Shown: positions 17,935-26,987 of the stretch, in pieces | Layout of the letters: each line of letters starts with the position of its first letter | How positions within the stretch are numbered: position 1 is the first letter of the stretch | NCBI RefSeq assembly: GCF_022532105.1 | Contig: NZ_CP092832.1 | Coordinates: forward strand, 1,116,001 to 1,180,000 | Reading direction: 5' to 3' | DNA from: Flavobacterium sp. HJ-32-4 | GTDB lineage: Bacteria > Bacteroidota > Bacteroidia > Flavobacteriales > Flavobacteriaceae | DNA: 64,000 bases | Notes under the pieces: generated by a model | Database searches by the model: none | The model's input: only the letters and a program-made list of their open reading frames with translations | Told to the model about the DNA's origin: nothing | Position numbers and translations under genes: made by a program

Positions 17935-18540
17935 GTGGAACGGAGCCTTCGTATTTTTTCCTATTTATTTCACCCGTTGTTCATCTCGGTCTATGCGATC
18001 ATGCTGTTTTTTATCTATGGCAGCTATCGGTTTGACTACGAAGAGGTGTTTGTGTTGACGATACAAATCGTCATCATCACGATTTTCATTCCCGTAACCT
18101 TCTACTATCTGCTGTTGTCGCTGGGGAAAGTCGATTCCATCATGCTTTCCGAAACATCGCAGCGGCGCATCCCATTGGTGGTGCATTCCATTTTATTGGT
18201 AGTGTTGCTAAAACGCACGATCCCGCTTGACGTCTATCCGGAGTTGCATTTCTTCTTTTTGGGATGTCTGGTGAGCACCGTGGCAGCCTTGGTGTTGGTA
18301 CTACTCCGCATCAAAGCAAGTTTGCATATGATCGGAATATCCGCACTTACGATTTTTGCCATTTGCGTCAGTCTTCATGCACAGGAACGTCTGATCCTGC
18401 CGATTGTCGTGCTGCTGCTTTGCAACGGGCTGGTTGCAACGTCACGACTGGTGATGAAAGCACATTCGCACCAGGAATTATTACTCGGAACCGGACTTGG
18501 CGTTATCCCGCAGGCAATGCTACTCTATTTCTGGTTATAG
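17935..18540 (+). CDS. Polytopic membrane protein, possibly PAP2-like
   Basis: This 201-residue protein has about six membrane segments and no exported domain. The C-terminal part contains SRLVMKAHSHQELLLGTGLG, which is reminiscent of the SR...H...D/E motif 3 of PAP2 phosphatases, but the other PAP2 motifs are not clear, so phosphatase activity is not claimed. The start is GTG at 17935, six nt after the rpoN stop; the first in-frame ATG (18001) would remove most of the first membrane segment. It is probably cotranscribed with rpoN. Its stop overlaps the convergent barrel gene by six bases. Confidence 0.7.
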   Translation: MERSLRIFSYLFHPLFISVYAIMLFFIYGSYRFDYEEVFVLTIQIVIITIFIPVTFYYLLLSLGKVDSIMLSETSQRRIPLVVHSILLVVLLKRTIPLDVYPELHFFFLGCLVSTVAALVLVLLRIKASLHMIGISALTIFAICVSLHAQERLILPIVVLLLCNGLVATSRLVMKAHSHQELLLGTGLGVIPQAMLLYFWL

Positions 18541-19233
18541 GATGTAGAACATGAGGCCGAGGTTCAGCGCGCGCATGTCCAACGCCTGTCCGTCATCCAG
18601 AAAACCGTCCCGGAAGAGCGAAGTCATACCGTAATACACGTGGAAGTTCCAGGTGTTATAACCTACTGAAAGCGTAGGTCCGTATTGCAGAGGCTCGAGG
18701 TCGTCATTTTGTCGCACCACGATTTTGTCATCACCCGAAAAAGTTGACTTGCTGAAGACCAGCCAACGCACTTTGAAACCCGCGTAGATACGCCAGAATT
18801 TCGTTGAGGTAGGCGTGGAATTCCGCCATCGAAATTCGAAAGGCGCTTCTATAAAAAGCTGTTCGAGTTTGTTGCGGTCGTAATCGATGTCGTCTAAGAT
18901 CTGGTAGGTCACATTTCCTCCCGATTCCGACACAAACATGTCATGATGGTACTTATTCCAGGAAAGCCCCAAGCCCGCTGCCACCGCCACCGTGCGTGCT
19001 TTGTTAAGCGGCATATCCCGAAGGAACCCGGCGTGAAAACCGGTCGCGAGTCCGTTTTGCGAATAGCCCTCCGGCGTTTTGAGTAAGCGGTTATAAGTGA
19101 GGCCGACGTAAAACTGGTCTTCCCGGTACAAAGAATCGACGGCCGGGAACGGACTTTTGAGGGAATCGACAGACGACTGCGCCAAAACCGAAAAGGGCAG
19201 GAACAGTAAAAAAAGGGGGATTACGCGCATCAT
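18535..19233 (-). CDS. Outer-membrane beta-barrel protein (PorT-type fold)
   Basis: This 232-residue protein has a signal peptide (MMRVIPLFLLFLPFSVLAQ) and a series of amphipathic strands typical of an eight-stranded barrel (YVGLTYNRLLKT, GLATGFHAGFLRDMP, AVAAGLGLSWNKYHH, PTLSVGYNTWNFHVYYGMTSLF, RALNLGLMFYIL). It fits the OMP_b-brl_2/PorT-like group. PorT itself is a type IX secretion component, but I cannot confirm that assignment from sequence alone. The start is one of two adjacent ATG codons (19233 or 19230), before the signal peptide; upstream in-frame codons lie in promoter-like sequence. Confidence 0.75.
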   Translation of the reverse strand: MMRVIPLFLLFLPFSVLAQSSVDSLKSPFPAVDSLYREDQFYVGLTYNRLLKTPEGYSQNGLATGFHAGFLRDMPLNKARTVAVAAGLGLSWNKYHHDMFVSESGGNVTYQILDDIDYDRNKLEQLFIEAPFEFRWRNSTPTSTKFWRIYAGFKVRWLVFSKSTFSGDDKIVVRQNDDLEPLQYGPTLSVGYNTWNFHVYYGMTSLFRDGFLDDGQALDMRALNLGLMFYIL

Positions 19234-19322
19234 GGTTTTTTCAGTCGTATAAAAATACAAAAAGGAACGGTCTGCCGGACGGCTCCCGCCCTTGGGAGGC
19301 ACAAAATTTCATGCTTTTCCAC

Positions 19323-19330
19323 TACATTTG
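19323..19330 (+). promoter_or_regulatory. -7 box for leuS
   Basis: TACATTTG, a full consensus match, ends only 6 nt before the leuS ATG, so the transcript would be leaderless or nearly so. Confidence 0.6.
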
Positions 19331-19336
19331 CGGCCT

Positions 19337-22204
19337 ATGAAATACGCACCGAAAGACATCGAGCCAAAATGGCAAAAATACTGGGCCGAGAACCAGACGT
19401 TCGCCGCTGAAAACGGGTCGTCACGGCCGAAGTACTATGTGTTGGACATGTTTCCATACCCTTCCGGGGCCGGGCTTCACGTCGGGCATCCGCTGGGCTA
19501 TATCGCGTCGGATATCTACGCACGCTTCAAGCGCCACCAAGGCTATAACGTGTTGCATCCCATGGGATACGACAGTTTCGGCCTTCCGGCGGAACAGTAT
19601 GCCATCCAAACCGGGCAACATCCGGAAAAAACGACGCGTGAGAACATTGCCCGCTATCGCGAACAACTCGACAAAATCGGGTTTTCCTTCGATTGGGCGC
19701 GCGAGGTGCGTACGTCCAACCCCGATTATTATAAATGGACACAGTGGATTTTCATCCAACTTTTTGAGTCCTGGTACGACCGCGCGGCGGACAAGGCAGA
19801 AAGCATCCAAACCCTGATTAACCGATTTGAGCAAAAGGGGAATGAGGGAGTGGACGCGGTTTGCGACGACGATACCCCTTCGTTTACCGCCGCCGAGTGG
19901 AATGGATTCGATACCGCACAAAAAGAACGCATTCTCCTGAAATACCGCCTGACCTATCTGGCGGAAACGGAAGTCAACTGGTGCCCGGCATTGGGTACGG
20001 TACTGGCCAACGACGAAATCGTAAACGGTGTTTCAGAACGCGGCGGCTACCCGGTGGTGCGCAAAAAGATGACACAGTGGAGCATGCGTATTTCAGCGTA
20101 TGCAGAACGTTTGCTGCGCGGACTCGAGACCCTCGACTGGACCGAGTCGCTAAAGGAAAGCCAACGCAACTGGATCGGGAAATCGGTCGGCGCGTCGGTG
20201 ACGTTTCGTGTAAAGGACTCGGAAGAGGAAAAAGACACTCTCGACTTCGTACTCAGCGGCGACGATACCAATCAGTATAAAATAGAGGTGTTCACCACCC
20301 GCCCCGACACGATTTTCGGTGTGACCTTCGTAACGCTTGCACCTGAGCACGAACTGGTAGCCCGGATCACCACGCCCGACCAGAAAGCCGCTGTGGAAGC
20401 CTATGTGGAAGCCACTTCGCGCCGTTCGGAACGCGAGCGGATGGCCGATGTGAAGACGATATCCGGGGTGTTTACCGGCGCTTATGCCGAGCATCCGTTT
20501 ACAAAGGAAGCCGTTCCAATTTGGATCGGCGATTACGTATTGGCCGGATACGGCACGGGAGCGGTCATGGCAGTACCGGCCGGTGATGAACGTGATTATG
20601 CTTTTGCGAAACATTTCGGCATCCCGATTCGGAACATCTTCGAAGGGGTAGACATCTCTGAAGAAGCGTATACTTCAAAAGACCAGGTGGTATTGACGAA
20701 TTCTGATTTCCTTGACGGGAAGAACTATAAGGATGCGACCAAAACGGTCATCGCCGAACTCGAAAAAATGGGATGTGGTAAGGGTAAAACGAACTACCGC
20801 CTGCGCGACGCGGTGTTTTCCCGCCAACGCTACTGGGGCGAACCCTTCCCGGTCTATTACGTAAACGGACTTCCGCAGATGATCGAAGCGGCACACCTGC
20901 CGATTGTGTTGCCGGAAGTAGAGAAATACCTGCCCACCGAAGACGGACAACCGCCACTCGGCAATGCGTCGGATTGGGCCTGGGATACCGCAGCGAACCG
21001 GGTGGTATCGAATGACAAAATCGACCGCAAAACCGTGTTCCCACTCGAATTGAATACGATGCCGGGCTGGGCGGGAAGTTCCTGGTACTGGCTCCGCTAT
21101 ATGGACGCGAAGAACGACGCAGCCTTTGCCTCGACCGACGACCTGGCCTACTGGGAGAACGTCGACCTGTATATCGGCGGCAGCGAACACGCCACCGGCC
21201 ACTTGCTGTATGCCCGCTTCTGGAACAAATTCCTCAAAGACCGCGGCATCCTGTCAACGGAAGAGCCGTTTAAGAAGCTGATCAACCAGGGGATGATTTT
21301 GGGGACAAGTGCGTTTGTCTACCGACTGGAAGGAACCAATACGTTCGTTTCGAAGAATAAGGCGGAAGGGCAGAAAATACAGCCGATCCACGCGGATGTC
21401 TACCTGGTCAATGCGTCGGATGAACTCGATATCGACGGATTCCGGAAATGGCGTCCCGACTTTGCCGATGCGGAATTCATTACCGACGATAATGGCAAGT
21501 TCTACGTCTCCCGCGAAGTCGAGAAAATGTCGAAGTCCAAATACAACGTAGTCAACCCCGATGACATCTGTGACGAATACGGTGCCGACACCCTGCGTCT
21601 ATATGAAATGTTCCTCGGGCCACTCGAGCAGTCGAAACCTTGGAATACGGCGGGTATCACGGGCGTGTTTGGGTTCCTGAAAAAATTGTGGCGCCTGTAT
21701 TTCGACGACAACGGCCTCATCGTGACCTCGAACCCAGCGTCAAAAGAATCGCTAAAAACTTTGCATAAGACCATCAAAAAGGTCGAAGACGACATCGAAG
21801 GTTTCTCGTTCAACACCTCAGTCAGCCAGTTCATGATCTGCGTCAACGAACTGACGGCCCAGAATTGCCACGAACGTTCGGTGCTCGAACCATTGGCCAT
21901 CCTGATCTCGCCGTATGCGCCGCACATCGCCGAAGAACTGTGGGAACGCCTCGGGCATGAAGGAAGCATCGCAACCGCACCTTTCCCGCGTTTCCGTCCG
22001 GAATATTTGGTGGAAAGCGAGAAAGAGTATCCGGTCTCGTTCAACGGCAAGACGAAGTTTTTCCTTACCCTCCCGCTCGATTTGTCGAAAGAAGCAATCG
22101 AAGCAGCGGTATTGCAAGACGAACGCACCGTCCAACAAATGGGGGGTCGCACTCCGAATAAGGTAATTGTCGTACCAGGTAAAATCATCAATATCGTCGG
22201 ATAA
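19337..22204 (+). CDS. leuS: Leucyl-tRNA synthetase
   Basis: LeuRS charges tRNA-Leu and edits mischarged products. The 955-residue class I enzyme has the HIGH-type motif in [16 protein letters not shown], a CP1 editing domain (about residues 300-440, with the threonine-rich [13 protein letters not shown]), the segment [15 protein letters not shown], and KMSKSKYN. It is about 95 residues longer than the E. coli enzyme owing to insertions (for example near residues 155-200 and 665-720), usual in Flavobacteriaceae. The start at [12 protein letters not shown] fits the family. Its stop overlaps the next ATG by one base. Confidence 0.97.
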   Translation: MKYAPKDIEPKWQKYWAENQTFAAENGSSRPKYYVLDMFPYPSGAGLHVGHPLGYIASDIYARFKRHQGYNVLHPMGYDSFGLPAEQYAIQTGQHPEKTTRENIARYREQLDKIGFSFDWAREVRTSNPDYYKWTQWIFIQLFESWYDRAADKAESIQTLINRFEQKGNEGVDAVCDDDTPSFTAAEWNGFDTAQKERILLKYRLTYLAETEVNWCPALGTVLANDEIVNGVSERGGYPVVRKKMTQWSMRISAYAERLLRGLETLDWTESLKESQRNWIGKSVGASVTFRVKDSEEEKDTLDFVLSGDDTNQYKIEVFTTRPDTIFGVTFVTLAPEHELVARITTPDQKAAVEAYVEATSRRSERERMADVKTISGVFTGAYAEHPFTKEAVPIWIGDYVLAGYGTGAVMAVPAGDERDYAFAKHFGIPIRNIFEGVDISEEAYTSKDQVVLTNSDFLDGKNYKDATKTVIAELEKMGCGKGKTNYRLRDAVFSRQRYWGEPFPVYYVNGLPQMIEAAHLPIVLPEVEKYLPTEDGQPPLGNASDWAWDTAANRVVSNDKIDRKTVFPLELNTMPGWAGSSWYWLRYMDAKNDAAFASTDDLAYWENVDLYIGGSEHATGHLLYARFWNKFLKDRGILSTEEPFKKLINQGMILGTSAFVYRLEGTNTFVSKNKAEGQKIQPIHADVYLVNASDELDIDGFRKWRPDFADAEFITDDNGKFYVSREVEKMSKSKYNVVNPDDICDEYGADTLRLYEMFLGPLEQSKPWNTAGITGVFGFLKKLWRLYFDDNGLIVTSNPASKESLKTLHKTIKKVEDDIEGFSFNTSVSQFMICVNELTAQNCHERSVLEPLAILISPYAPHIAEELWERLGHEGSIATAPFPRFRPEYLVESEKEYPVSFNGKTKFFLTLPLDLSKEAIEAAVLQDERTVQQMGGRTPNKVIVVPGKIINIVG

Positions 22205-22692
22205 TGGTCTTCAAGGCTTCCATGGATCGCAGCACCCGTATATCGACTATTGTCGTGACGGTTTTATTTGCTGCCCTACCGGTGGCAGGACTGTTCATGG
22301 GAATCACCTCCGGGAACTGGACGCTCGCTGCTGTCGGCTGTCTTCTGTTGGTGGTGTATGGCATCGTGTATGCGTACCGTCCCACGGCGTATGAAATAAC
22401 GGCACATGGATTGCTTATACACCGACCGGCGGGCGTGGTGAAAATCGCTTCCAGTCGGATTCGGCAGGTCCAGCCCTTGGAGAAAGCGCAAGTGCGTTTC
22501 GCGCTCCGCACGTTCGGCGTCGGTGGACTCTTTGGCTATTTTGGGTCGTTCTACACCAAATCGCTCGGAAGCATGACATGGTACCTCACCCGACTCGACG
22601 CACTCGTACTGATTGAAACGGATCGGGAAAAATTAGTGCTTTCACCCAATGACCGCGATGCCTTCCTTCAGGAGCTTTCGGTCCTTTCGTAA
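22204..22692 (+). CDS. PH domain-containing membrane protein
   Basis: This 162-residue protein has two membrane segments (about residues 13-33 and 38-58) followed by a bacterial PH-like domain (YEITAHGLLIHRPAGVVKIASSRIRQVQPL, then DALVLIETDREKLVLSPNDRDAFLQEL). The C-terminal PSNxDxFLxxL pattern is typical of bPH domains of this type. The ATG shares a base with the leuS stop (TAATG), so expression is probably coupled to leuS. Function unknown. Confidence 0.82.
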   Translation: MVFKASMDRSTRISTIVVTVLFAALPVAGLFMGITSGNWTLAAVGCLLLVVYGIVYAYRPTAYEITAHGLLIHRPAGVVKIASSRIRQVQPLEKAQVRFALRTFGVGGLFGYFGSFYTKSLGSMTWYLTRLDALVLIETDREKLVLSPNDRDAFLQELSVLS

Positions 22693-22760
22693 TACAACTG
22701 CCAAAATTTCCGAAATTCCCATCTGGCGCTTTTTTTGCGGAGTCGTCGGAAAAAGAAATC

Positions 22761-23468
22761 ATGGTTTTCGGATTAGAGTATTATGTATTGATTGGTGTCA
22801 TCGCCCTCGCAAGTTGGGCGGTTAGTGCCCGGCTGAAGGCGAAGTTTGAGGAGTATTCCAAAATCCACCTGCGTAACGGAATGTCGGGTGCTGAGATTGC
22901 TGAGGCGATGTTGGCGGATCACGGCATTTATGACGTGCGTGTCATTTCGACAGAAGGTCGTCTTACCGACCATTATAACCCCGCCGACAAAACGGTGAAC
23001 CTGAGTGCGGCTGTCTACAGCGAGCGAAATGCTGCTGCTGCTGCCGTAGCCGCGCACGAGGTCGGCCACGCGGTGCAACACGCCAAGGCGTACGCCATGT
23101 TGCAACTTCGTTCGAATCTCGTGCCGATGGTCAACGTATCGTCGCAGTTATCACAATGGTTGATTTTCCTCGGATTGATCATCGGTTTCGCCGCCCGCAC
23201 CGGTATCGGGTTCTATCTGGCATTGGCCGGTTTGGCCCTGATGGCCGTGACGGTCGCGTTTAGTTTCATTACGCTTCCGGTAGAGTATGACGCCAGTAAC
23301 CGTGCCCTCGCGTGGCTGAAAAACAAGAATATGTTGAGCCAGCAGGAATACGCCGGTGCAGAAGACGCGCTGAAATGGGCCGCCCGTACCTACGTGGTAG
23401 CCGCCATTGGCTCGCTGGCGATGTTGCTGTATATGGCCTTGCGGATTCTCGGAAGCCGACGTAATTAA
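22761..23468 (+). CDS. YugP-type neutral zinc metallopeptidase
   Basis: This 235-residue integral membrane protein belongs to the Zn_peptidase_2 family. The zinc site HEVGH is at residues 99-103 in AAHEVGHAVQH, and the third ligand is probably the Glu of PVEYDASNRALAWL, a conserved family segment. It has an N-terminal membrane anchor and three further hydrophobic segments. Members are conserved but their substrates are unknown. No consensus -7 box is visible in the 68-nt gap from the PH-domain gene. A strong bidirectional terminator follows. Confidence 0.88.
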   Translation: MVFGLEYYVLIGVIALASWAVSARLKAKFEEYSKIHLRNGMSGAEIAEAMLADHGIYDVRVISTEGRLTDHYNPADKTVNLSAAVYSERNAAAAAVAAHEVGHAVQHAKAYAMLQLRSNLVPMVNVSSQLSQWLIFLGLIIGFAARTGIGFYLALAGLALMAVTVAFSFITLPVEYDASNRALAWLKNKNMLSQQEYAGAEDALKWAARTYVVAAIGSLAMLLYMALRILGSRRN

Positions 23469-23474
23469 AAAACG

Positions 23475-23500
23475 AAACCCTCCCATACGAGGGTTTTTTT
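23475..23500. terminator. Bidirectional terminator
   Basis: An 8-bp perfect stem (AAACCCTC/GAGGGTTT) with a 6-nt loop is followed by T-rich sequence on the + strand and on the - strand, serving both the zinc peptidase and the convergent Lrp gene. Confidence 0.85.
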
Positions 23501-23969
23501 ATAGCTGTATCTGTCGTTCGATCTGCTGTTCGAGGGAAATGAAGGTTTCGGTTCGGGAAACGCCGGGAATGGCTTGTATCTTGGTGTTGAGGAGCTGCAT
23601 CAGGTGTTCGTTGTCACGGCAGATGATTTTGATGAGGATCGACCAGTTGCCGGTGGTGTAGTGGCATTCCAGCACTTCCGGAATCTTGCGTAGTTCCTTG
23701 ACCGCCTCTGCGTTTCCTGCGGCACGGTCGAGGTAAATGCCGACGAAGGCCATGGTGCTGTAACCCAGTACCTTATTGCTGACCGTGAACTTCGACCCCG
23801 AGATCACACCCGCCTGTTCGAGTTTGCGTAGCCGTTGGTGGATGGCGGCTCCCGATATCCCGATTTTATTGGCAATCTGCAGGATGGGTTTGCGTGCATC
23901 TTCCATCAGGTACCGAAGGATTTCCTTGTCGATGCCGTCAATTTCAACTTGGGCGTGCGAAACTCTCAT
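23499..23969 (-). CDS. Lrp/AsnC family transcriptional regulator
   Basis: This 156-residue protein has an N-terminal helix-turn-helix (ILQIANKIGISGAAIHQRLRKLEQAGVI, residues about 30-57) and a C-terminal RAM/AsnC ligand-binding domain (VGIYLDRAAGNAEAVKELRKIPEVLECHYTTGNWSILIKI). Such proteins form octamers and respond to amino acids. It is monocistronic with a consensus promoter, and its targets cannot be inferred from position since the neighbouring operon runs in the same direction from an upstream position. Confidence 0.92.
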   Translation of the reverse strand: MRVSHAQVEIDGIDKEILRYLMEDARKPILQIANKIGISGAAIHQRLRKLEQAGVISGSKFTVSNKVLGYSTMAFVGIYLDRAAGNAEAVKELRKIPEVLECHYTTGNWSILIKIICRDNEHLMQLLNTKIQAIPGVSRTETFISLEQQIERQIQL

Positions 23970-23987
23970 GTAATAAGACTATGTAAG

Positions 23988-23995
23988 CAAATATA
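23988..23995 (-). promoter_or_regulatory. -7 box for the Lrp gene
   Basis: On the minus strand this reads TATATTTG, 18 nt from the ATG. Confidence 0.6.
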
Positions 23996-24058
23996 GGATT
24001 TTGACGGATAAATGAAGTCGAAATCCGTCTTTTGCTTTATTTTGTTAAGGGGATGACG

Positions 24059-24466
24059 TCAACGGCCTATTACCTTTTCCATCATCCGCTCCGGATGCGC
24101 CAGCGGTTTGAAGCCATACTTCTCATACAGGAACTGGGCATCGCGTGAGGCGAGTCGCCATATTTTCACTTTTTCCAGTCGCGGATCGTTCATCATCGTG
24201 TCCATCAATAAGGAGGAATAGCCCTTTCCCTGCTGCCCGGGCGTTACGAACACGTCCATCAGGTACGCGAATACGACATAATCGGTGACGACACGCGCGA
24301 ATCCGACCTGTTGGCCGTCAACATACACACCGTAGCATAAAGACGCATCAATCGTGGTCTGGACGTCTTCGATCGTGCGTCCTGCCGCCCAGTAAATATC
24401 CTTCAGGAAATCCTGGATAAACGCGACGTCCAAACGGGCTTTATCGGTGGAAACTTCTACCTTCAT
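24059..24466 (-). CDS. GNAT family N-acetyltransferase
   Basis: This 135-residue protein has the GNAT acetyl-CoA binding motif A: VTPGQQGKGYSSLLMDTMM (R/Q-x-x-G-x-G/A type), preceded by the AYLMDVFV beta strand and followed by FLYEKYGFKPL, the usual C-terminal motif B. Substrate unknown. Its ATG overlaps the stop of the upstream cyclase-family gene as ATGA, so the two are an operon. Confidence 0.88.
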   Translation of the reverse strand: MKVEVSTDKARLDVAFIQDFLKDIYWAAGRTIEDVQTTIDASLCYGVYVDGQQVGFARVVTDYVVFAYLMDVFVTPGQQGKGYSSLLMDTMMNDPRLEKVKIWRLASRDAQFLYEKYGFKPLAHPERMMEKVIGR

Positions 24467-25236
24467 AAACGGGTCAACGGGTATAAAACGGGTTTGGAAG
24501 GCGACGCATCGTTTTCAAACGAGGCCATCTGCAGGTTTAAGAGATAGGGGCCGTCTTCGACCTGGTCGGGCACGTAAATAAGTTCGGTTATCGTGGCGTG
24601 GTGCCGGGCATCCGGATTGAGCGACCACACATCCGTGACATTCCAGAAGGCTTTGTGGGCCAGCAGTTTTCCTTCGTCCGATTCCCGATCGACACTGGGA
24701 AGGTCAATCAGTAAATGGTCGACGCCGAGATCCCGCAGGAAGGCCGCTCCCGCCGCTTCGAGGTAGGGTGGGTTGGTATGCGAGTACTTCCGGTGCTTTT
24801 TCTCGGATGAATTCGGCAGCGTACGGATAACGACGGCCTGTGGCTTTTTCCCCATCAAAGCGTCCTGCAATTGCGCAACGGTGATCACCGCATCGTCACC
24901 CCGATTTTCAGGTCCTATCGATACGACCTCGGCCAGAAAGAAAAAGGTGCGCAACGCCTGGTTGACACTGAAAAAGTCTTTGGTTATATGGCCCAGGCAT
25001 TCGGTGTGGGTGCCATGCCCATGCGGATTGAAGTAGATGTTATTGAAGTTGGTAGACGAGCTGCCCTCGCTTACTTTCCCAATCCAGTTGCCGGATGTGA
25101 CCGGTGAAATAACGGGTTTGTCAAGATACCACGCAATCGGATTGTCGGTGCTGTCGCGTAGGGGAAGGGAGATGTCAAACGGGCGGGAGAGGTCCGTCTC
25201 ATAGCGTACTCCGTCAATGTCGAGAAGGGTTTTCAT
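24463..25236 (-). CDS. Cyclase family protein (kynurenine formamidase fold)
   Basis: This 257-residue protein belongs to the metal-dependent cyclase/KynB-like hydrolases. The metal-binding motif normally written HxGTHxDxPxH appears here as HGHGTHTECLGH, with Glu in place of the usual Asp and Leu in place of Pro. Later segments LIDLPSVDRESDEGKLLAHKAFW and IYVPDQVEDGPYLLNLQMASF fit the family. Whether it hydrolyses formylkynurenine is doubtful since no kyn genes adjoin it. It is upstream of and overlaps the GNAT gene. Confidence 0.82.
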   Translation of the reverse strand: MKTLLDIDGVRYETDLSRPFDISLPLRDSTDNPIAWYLDKPVISPVTSGNWIGKVSEGSSSTNFNNIYFNPHGHGTHTECLGHITKDFFSVNQALRTFFFLAEVVSIGPENRGDDAVITVAQLQDALMGKKPQAVVIRTLPNSSEKKHRKYSHTNPPYLEAAGAAFLRDLGVDHLLIDLPSVDRESDEGKLLAHKAFWNVTDVWSLNPDARHHATITELIYVPDQVEDGPYLLNLQMASFENDASPSKPVLYPLTRL

Positions 25237-25277
25237 ACCAAATTCCTATCGTACGAAGGTAACGAATTTGCCCGATG

Positions 25278-26405
25278 TCAACCGACGTAAAAAAGATCCG
25301 AGGCGAGTCCGTCGGCCAGGAATTTTCCTTTTTGTGTCGTTTTCAACGCGTCTCCTTCCAGATGCAACAAGCCTTCCTCAATAAACCGGGCGGCCGATGC
25401 GAGCAGGTAGCGGTGGAAATCGGATCCAAATTGATGCTCTACTTTTGAGAGGGAAATACCCCACATCGTCCGCAGTCCGGTCATGACGGTTTCATTGAAC
25501 CGGTCAGCCGGCGTCAGTACTTCCGTTTCTGCGGGGCGCACCTTATCGTGTATGCCTTTGATGTAAAGCGTATTGTTTGCCACATTCCAGCTTCGCGAAA
25601 CGCCGTCATAACTGTGCGCCGACGGGCCGATGCCGATGTAATTTTTACCCAACCAATACGCTGAGTTGTTACGCGAGAAATAGCCGGGTTTCCCGAAATT
25701 CGACAGTTCATAATGAAGGAAGCCCGCCTCGGCCAGTCGATTCGACAACAAATGGAAATGCCTGTTGGCGGCTTCGTCAGACGGCGCGTTCACCTGTCCG
25801 GTCGCAATCATTTTCTTCAAGGCCGTCCGCGGTTCGACTGTAAGGGCATAGCTTGAAATGTGCGGCACGCCCGACGCGACAACCGTGTCGACATTGGTGA
25901 GCCATTTGTCGTCGTCCATTCCCGGAATGCCGTAGATAAGGTCAACCGAGATATTGTCGAAATACGACACCGCCTCTGCCAACACCCGTTTAGCGGATTC
26001 GGCATCGTGGGCGCGGTTCATCAGGCGAAGGTCCTCGTCGAAGAACGACTGTATGCCGATGCTCAGGCGGTTGATGGGTGTGGCGGCCCATTCGGCGAGT
26101 TTTCCATCGGAAAGGTCGTCGGGATTGGCTTCGAGGGTGATTTCCGGATTGTCCGAGACGGCGTAATGAGAATAGATGACGTCAAGTAAACGCCCGATTT
26201 CGCTGGTCGATAATACACTCGGCGTGCCGCCTCCGAAATAAATCGTTTCAATGGGCCCGGTTCCGGCTTCGGCTTTCCGCATTTCGATTTCCGATAGCAA
26301 AGCCGAAAGCATATCGTCTTTTTTCTTAAGGGACGTAGAAAAATGGAAGTCACAATAGTGACAGGCTTGTTTGCAGAAAGGGATATGGAGGTAGATGCCC
26401 GACAA
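25278..26405 (-). CDS. hemW: Radical SAM protein HemW (heme chaperone)
   Basis: HemW binds heme and a [4Fe-4S] cluster and was formerly annotated as oxygen-independent coproporphyrinogen oxidase. The cluster motif CKQACHYCDF (CxxxCxxC) and FGGGTPS, LEANPDD, SIGIQSFFD and DLIYGIPG segments are all present. The extra Cys of true HemN (CxxxCxxCxC) is missing, as expected for HemW. The start is set at TTG 26405, giving MSGIYLHIPFCKQ and 375 residues, the family norm; the longer frame lies within ruvC and the nearest in-frame ATG is too late or too early. Twelve nt separate it from the ruvC stop. Confidence 0.88.
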   Translation of the reverse strand: MSGIYLHIPFCKQACHYCDFHFSTSLKKKDDMLSALLSEIEMRKAEAGTGPIETIYFGGGTPSVLSTSEIGRLLDVIYSHYAVSDNPEITLEANPDDLSDGKLAEWAATPINRLSIGIQSFFDEDLRLMNRAHDAESAKRVLAEAVSYFDNISVDLIYGIPGMDDDKWLTNVDTVVASGVPHISSYALTVEPRTALKKMIATGQVNAPSDEAANRHFHLLSNRLAEAGFLHYELSNFGKPGYFSRNNSAYWLGKNYIGIGPSAHSYDGVSRSWNVANNTLYIKGIHDKVRPAETEVLTPADRFNETVMTGLRTMWGISLSKVEHQFGSDFHRYLLASAARFIEEGLLHLEGDALKTTQKGKFLADGLASDLFYVG

Positions 26406-26416
26406 GCGAATGTGAT

Positions 26417-26968
26417 TTACCGGATGCGTTCTTCGTTCTGTTTCACAAACGCTTCCCAACCCGTATAACTCTTGCCGCCGGTGGTCTTTCCCGAATTGAA
26501 GAAATGACAAACCGCCGCCGCGAGTCCATCGGTACTGTCAAGATTTTTCGGCAGCTCCTTCAGTCCGAGTAGTTGTTGCAGCATTTTCGCCACCTGTTCT
26601 TTGCTCGCATTTCCGTTTCCGGTAATCGCCATCTTGATCTTCTTGGGTTCATATTCCGTAATGGGAATCTGTCGCGACAATCCCGCTGCCATGGCGACGC
26701 CCTGTGCCCGCCCCAGTTTGAGCATCGACTGCACGTTTTTCCCGAAGAAAGGCGCCTCAATCGCAATCTCGTCGGGCAAATGGGTTTCGATCAATTCGAT
26801 GGTGCGCTCGAAGATGATACGGAGTTTGGTGTAATGGTCGTCGTATTTGGAAAGCTGGAGTTCGTTGAGTTGGACAAACGACATCGTCTTCCCGACCACC
26901 CGGATGAGCCCGAAACCCATCACCGTGGTGCCCGGATCGATTCCCAATATAATGCGTTCGTTTGCCAT
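26417..26968 (-). CDS. ruvC: Holliday junction resolvase RuvC
   Basis: RuvC cleaves Holliday junctions during recombination repair. The 183-residue protein has the RNase H-like acidic tetrad in place: Asp in ILGIDPGT, Glu in EIAIEAPFF, and Asp in STDGLAAAVCHF near the C-terminus. KNVQSMLKLGRAQGVAM is a typical segment. ruvA/ruvB are not adjacent. hemW follows in the same direction. Confidence 0.95.
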   Translation of the reverse strand: MANERIILGIDPGTTVMGFGLIRVVGKTMSFVQLNELQLSKYDDHYTKLRIIFERTIELIETHLPDEIAIEAPFFGKNVQSMLKLGRAQGVAMAAGLSRQIPITEYEPKKIKMAITGNGNASKEQVAKMLQQLLGLKELPKNLDSTDGLAAAVCHFFNSGKTTGGKSYTGWEAFVKQNEERIR

Positions 26969-26987
26969 TTAGTCGTTACTTTGCGGC

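Noticed and set aside
18535..19233. Naming the barrel protein porT
   Set aside because: The fold fits, but I cannot separate PorT from other small barrels by sequence alone, and no other T9SS apparatus gene is in the window.
24463..25236. Naming the cyclase-family protein kynB
   Set aside because: The metal motif deviates (HGTHTECLGH) and no kynurenine pathway gene is adjacent.
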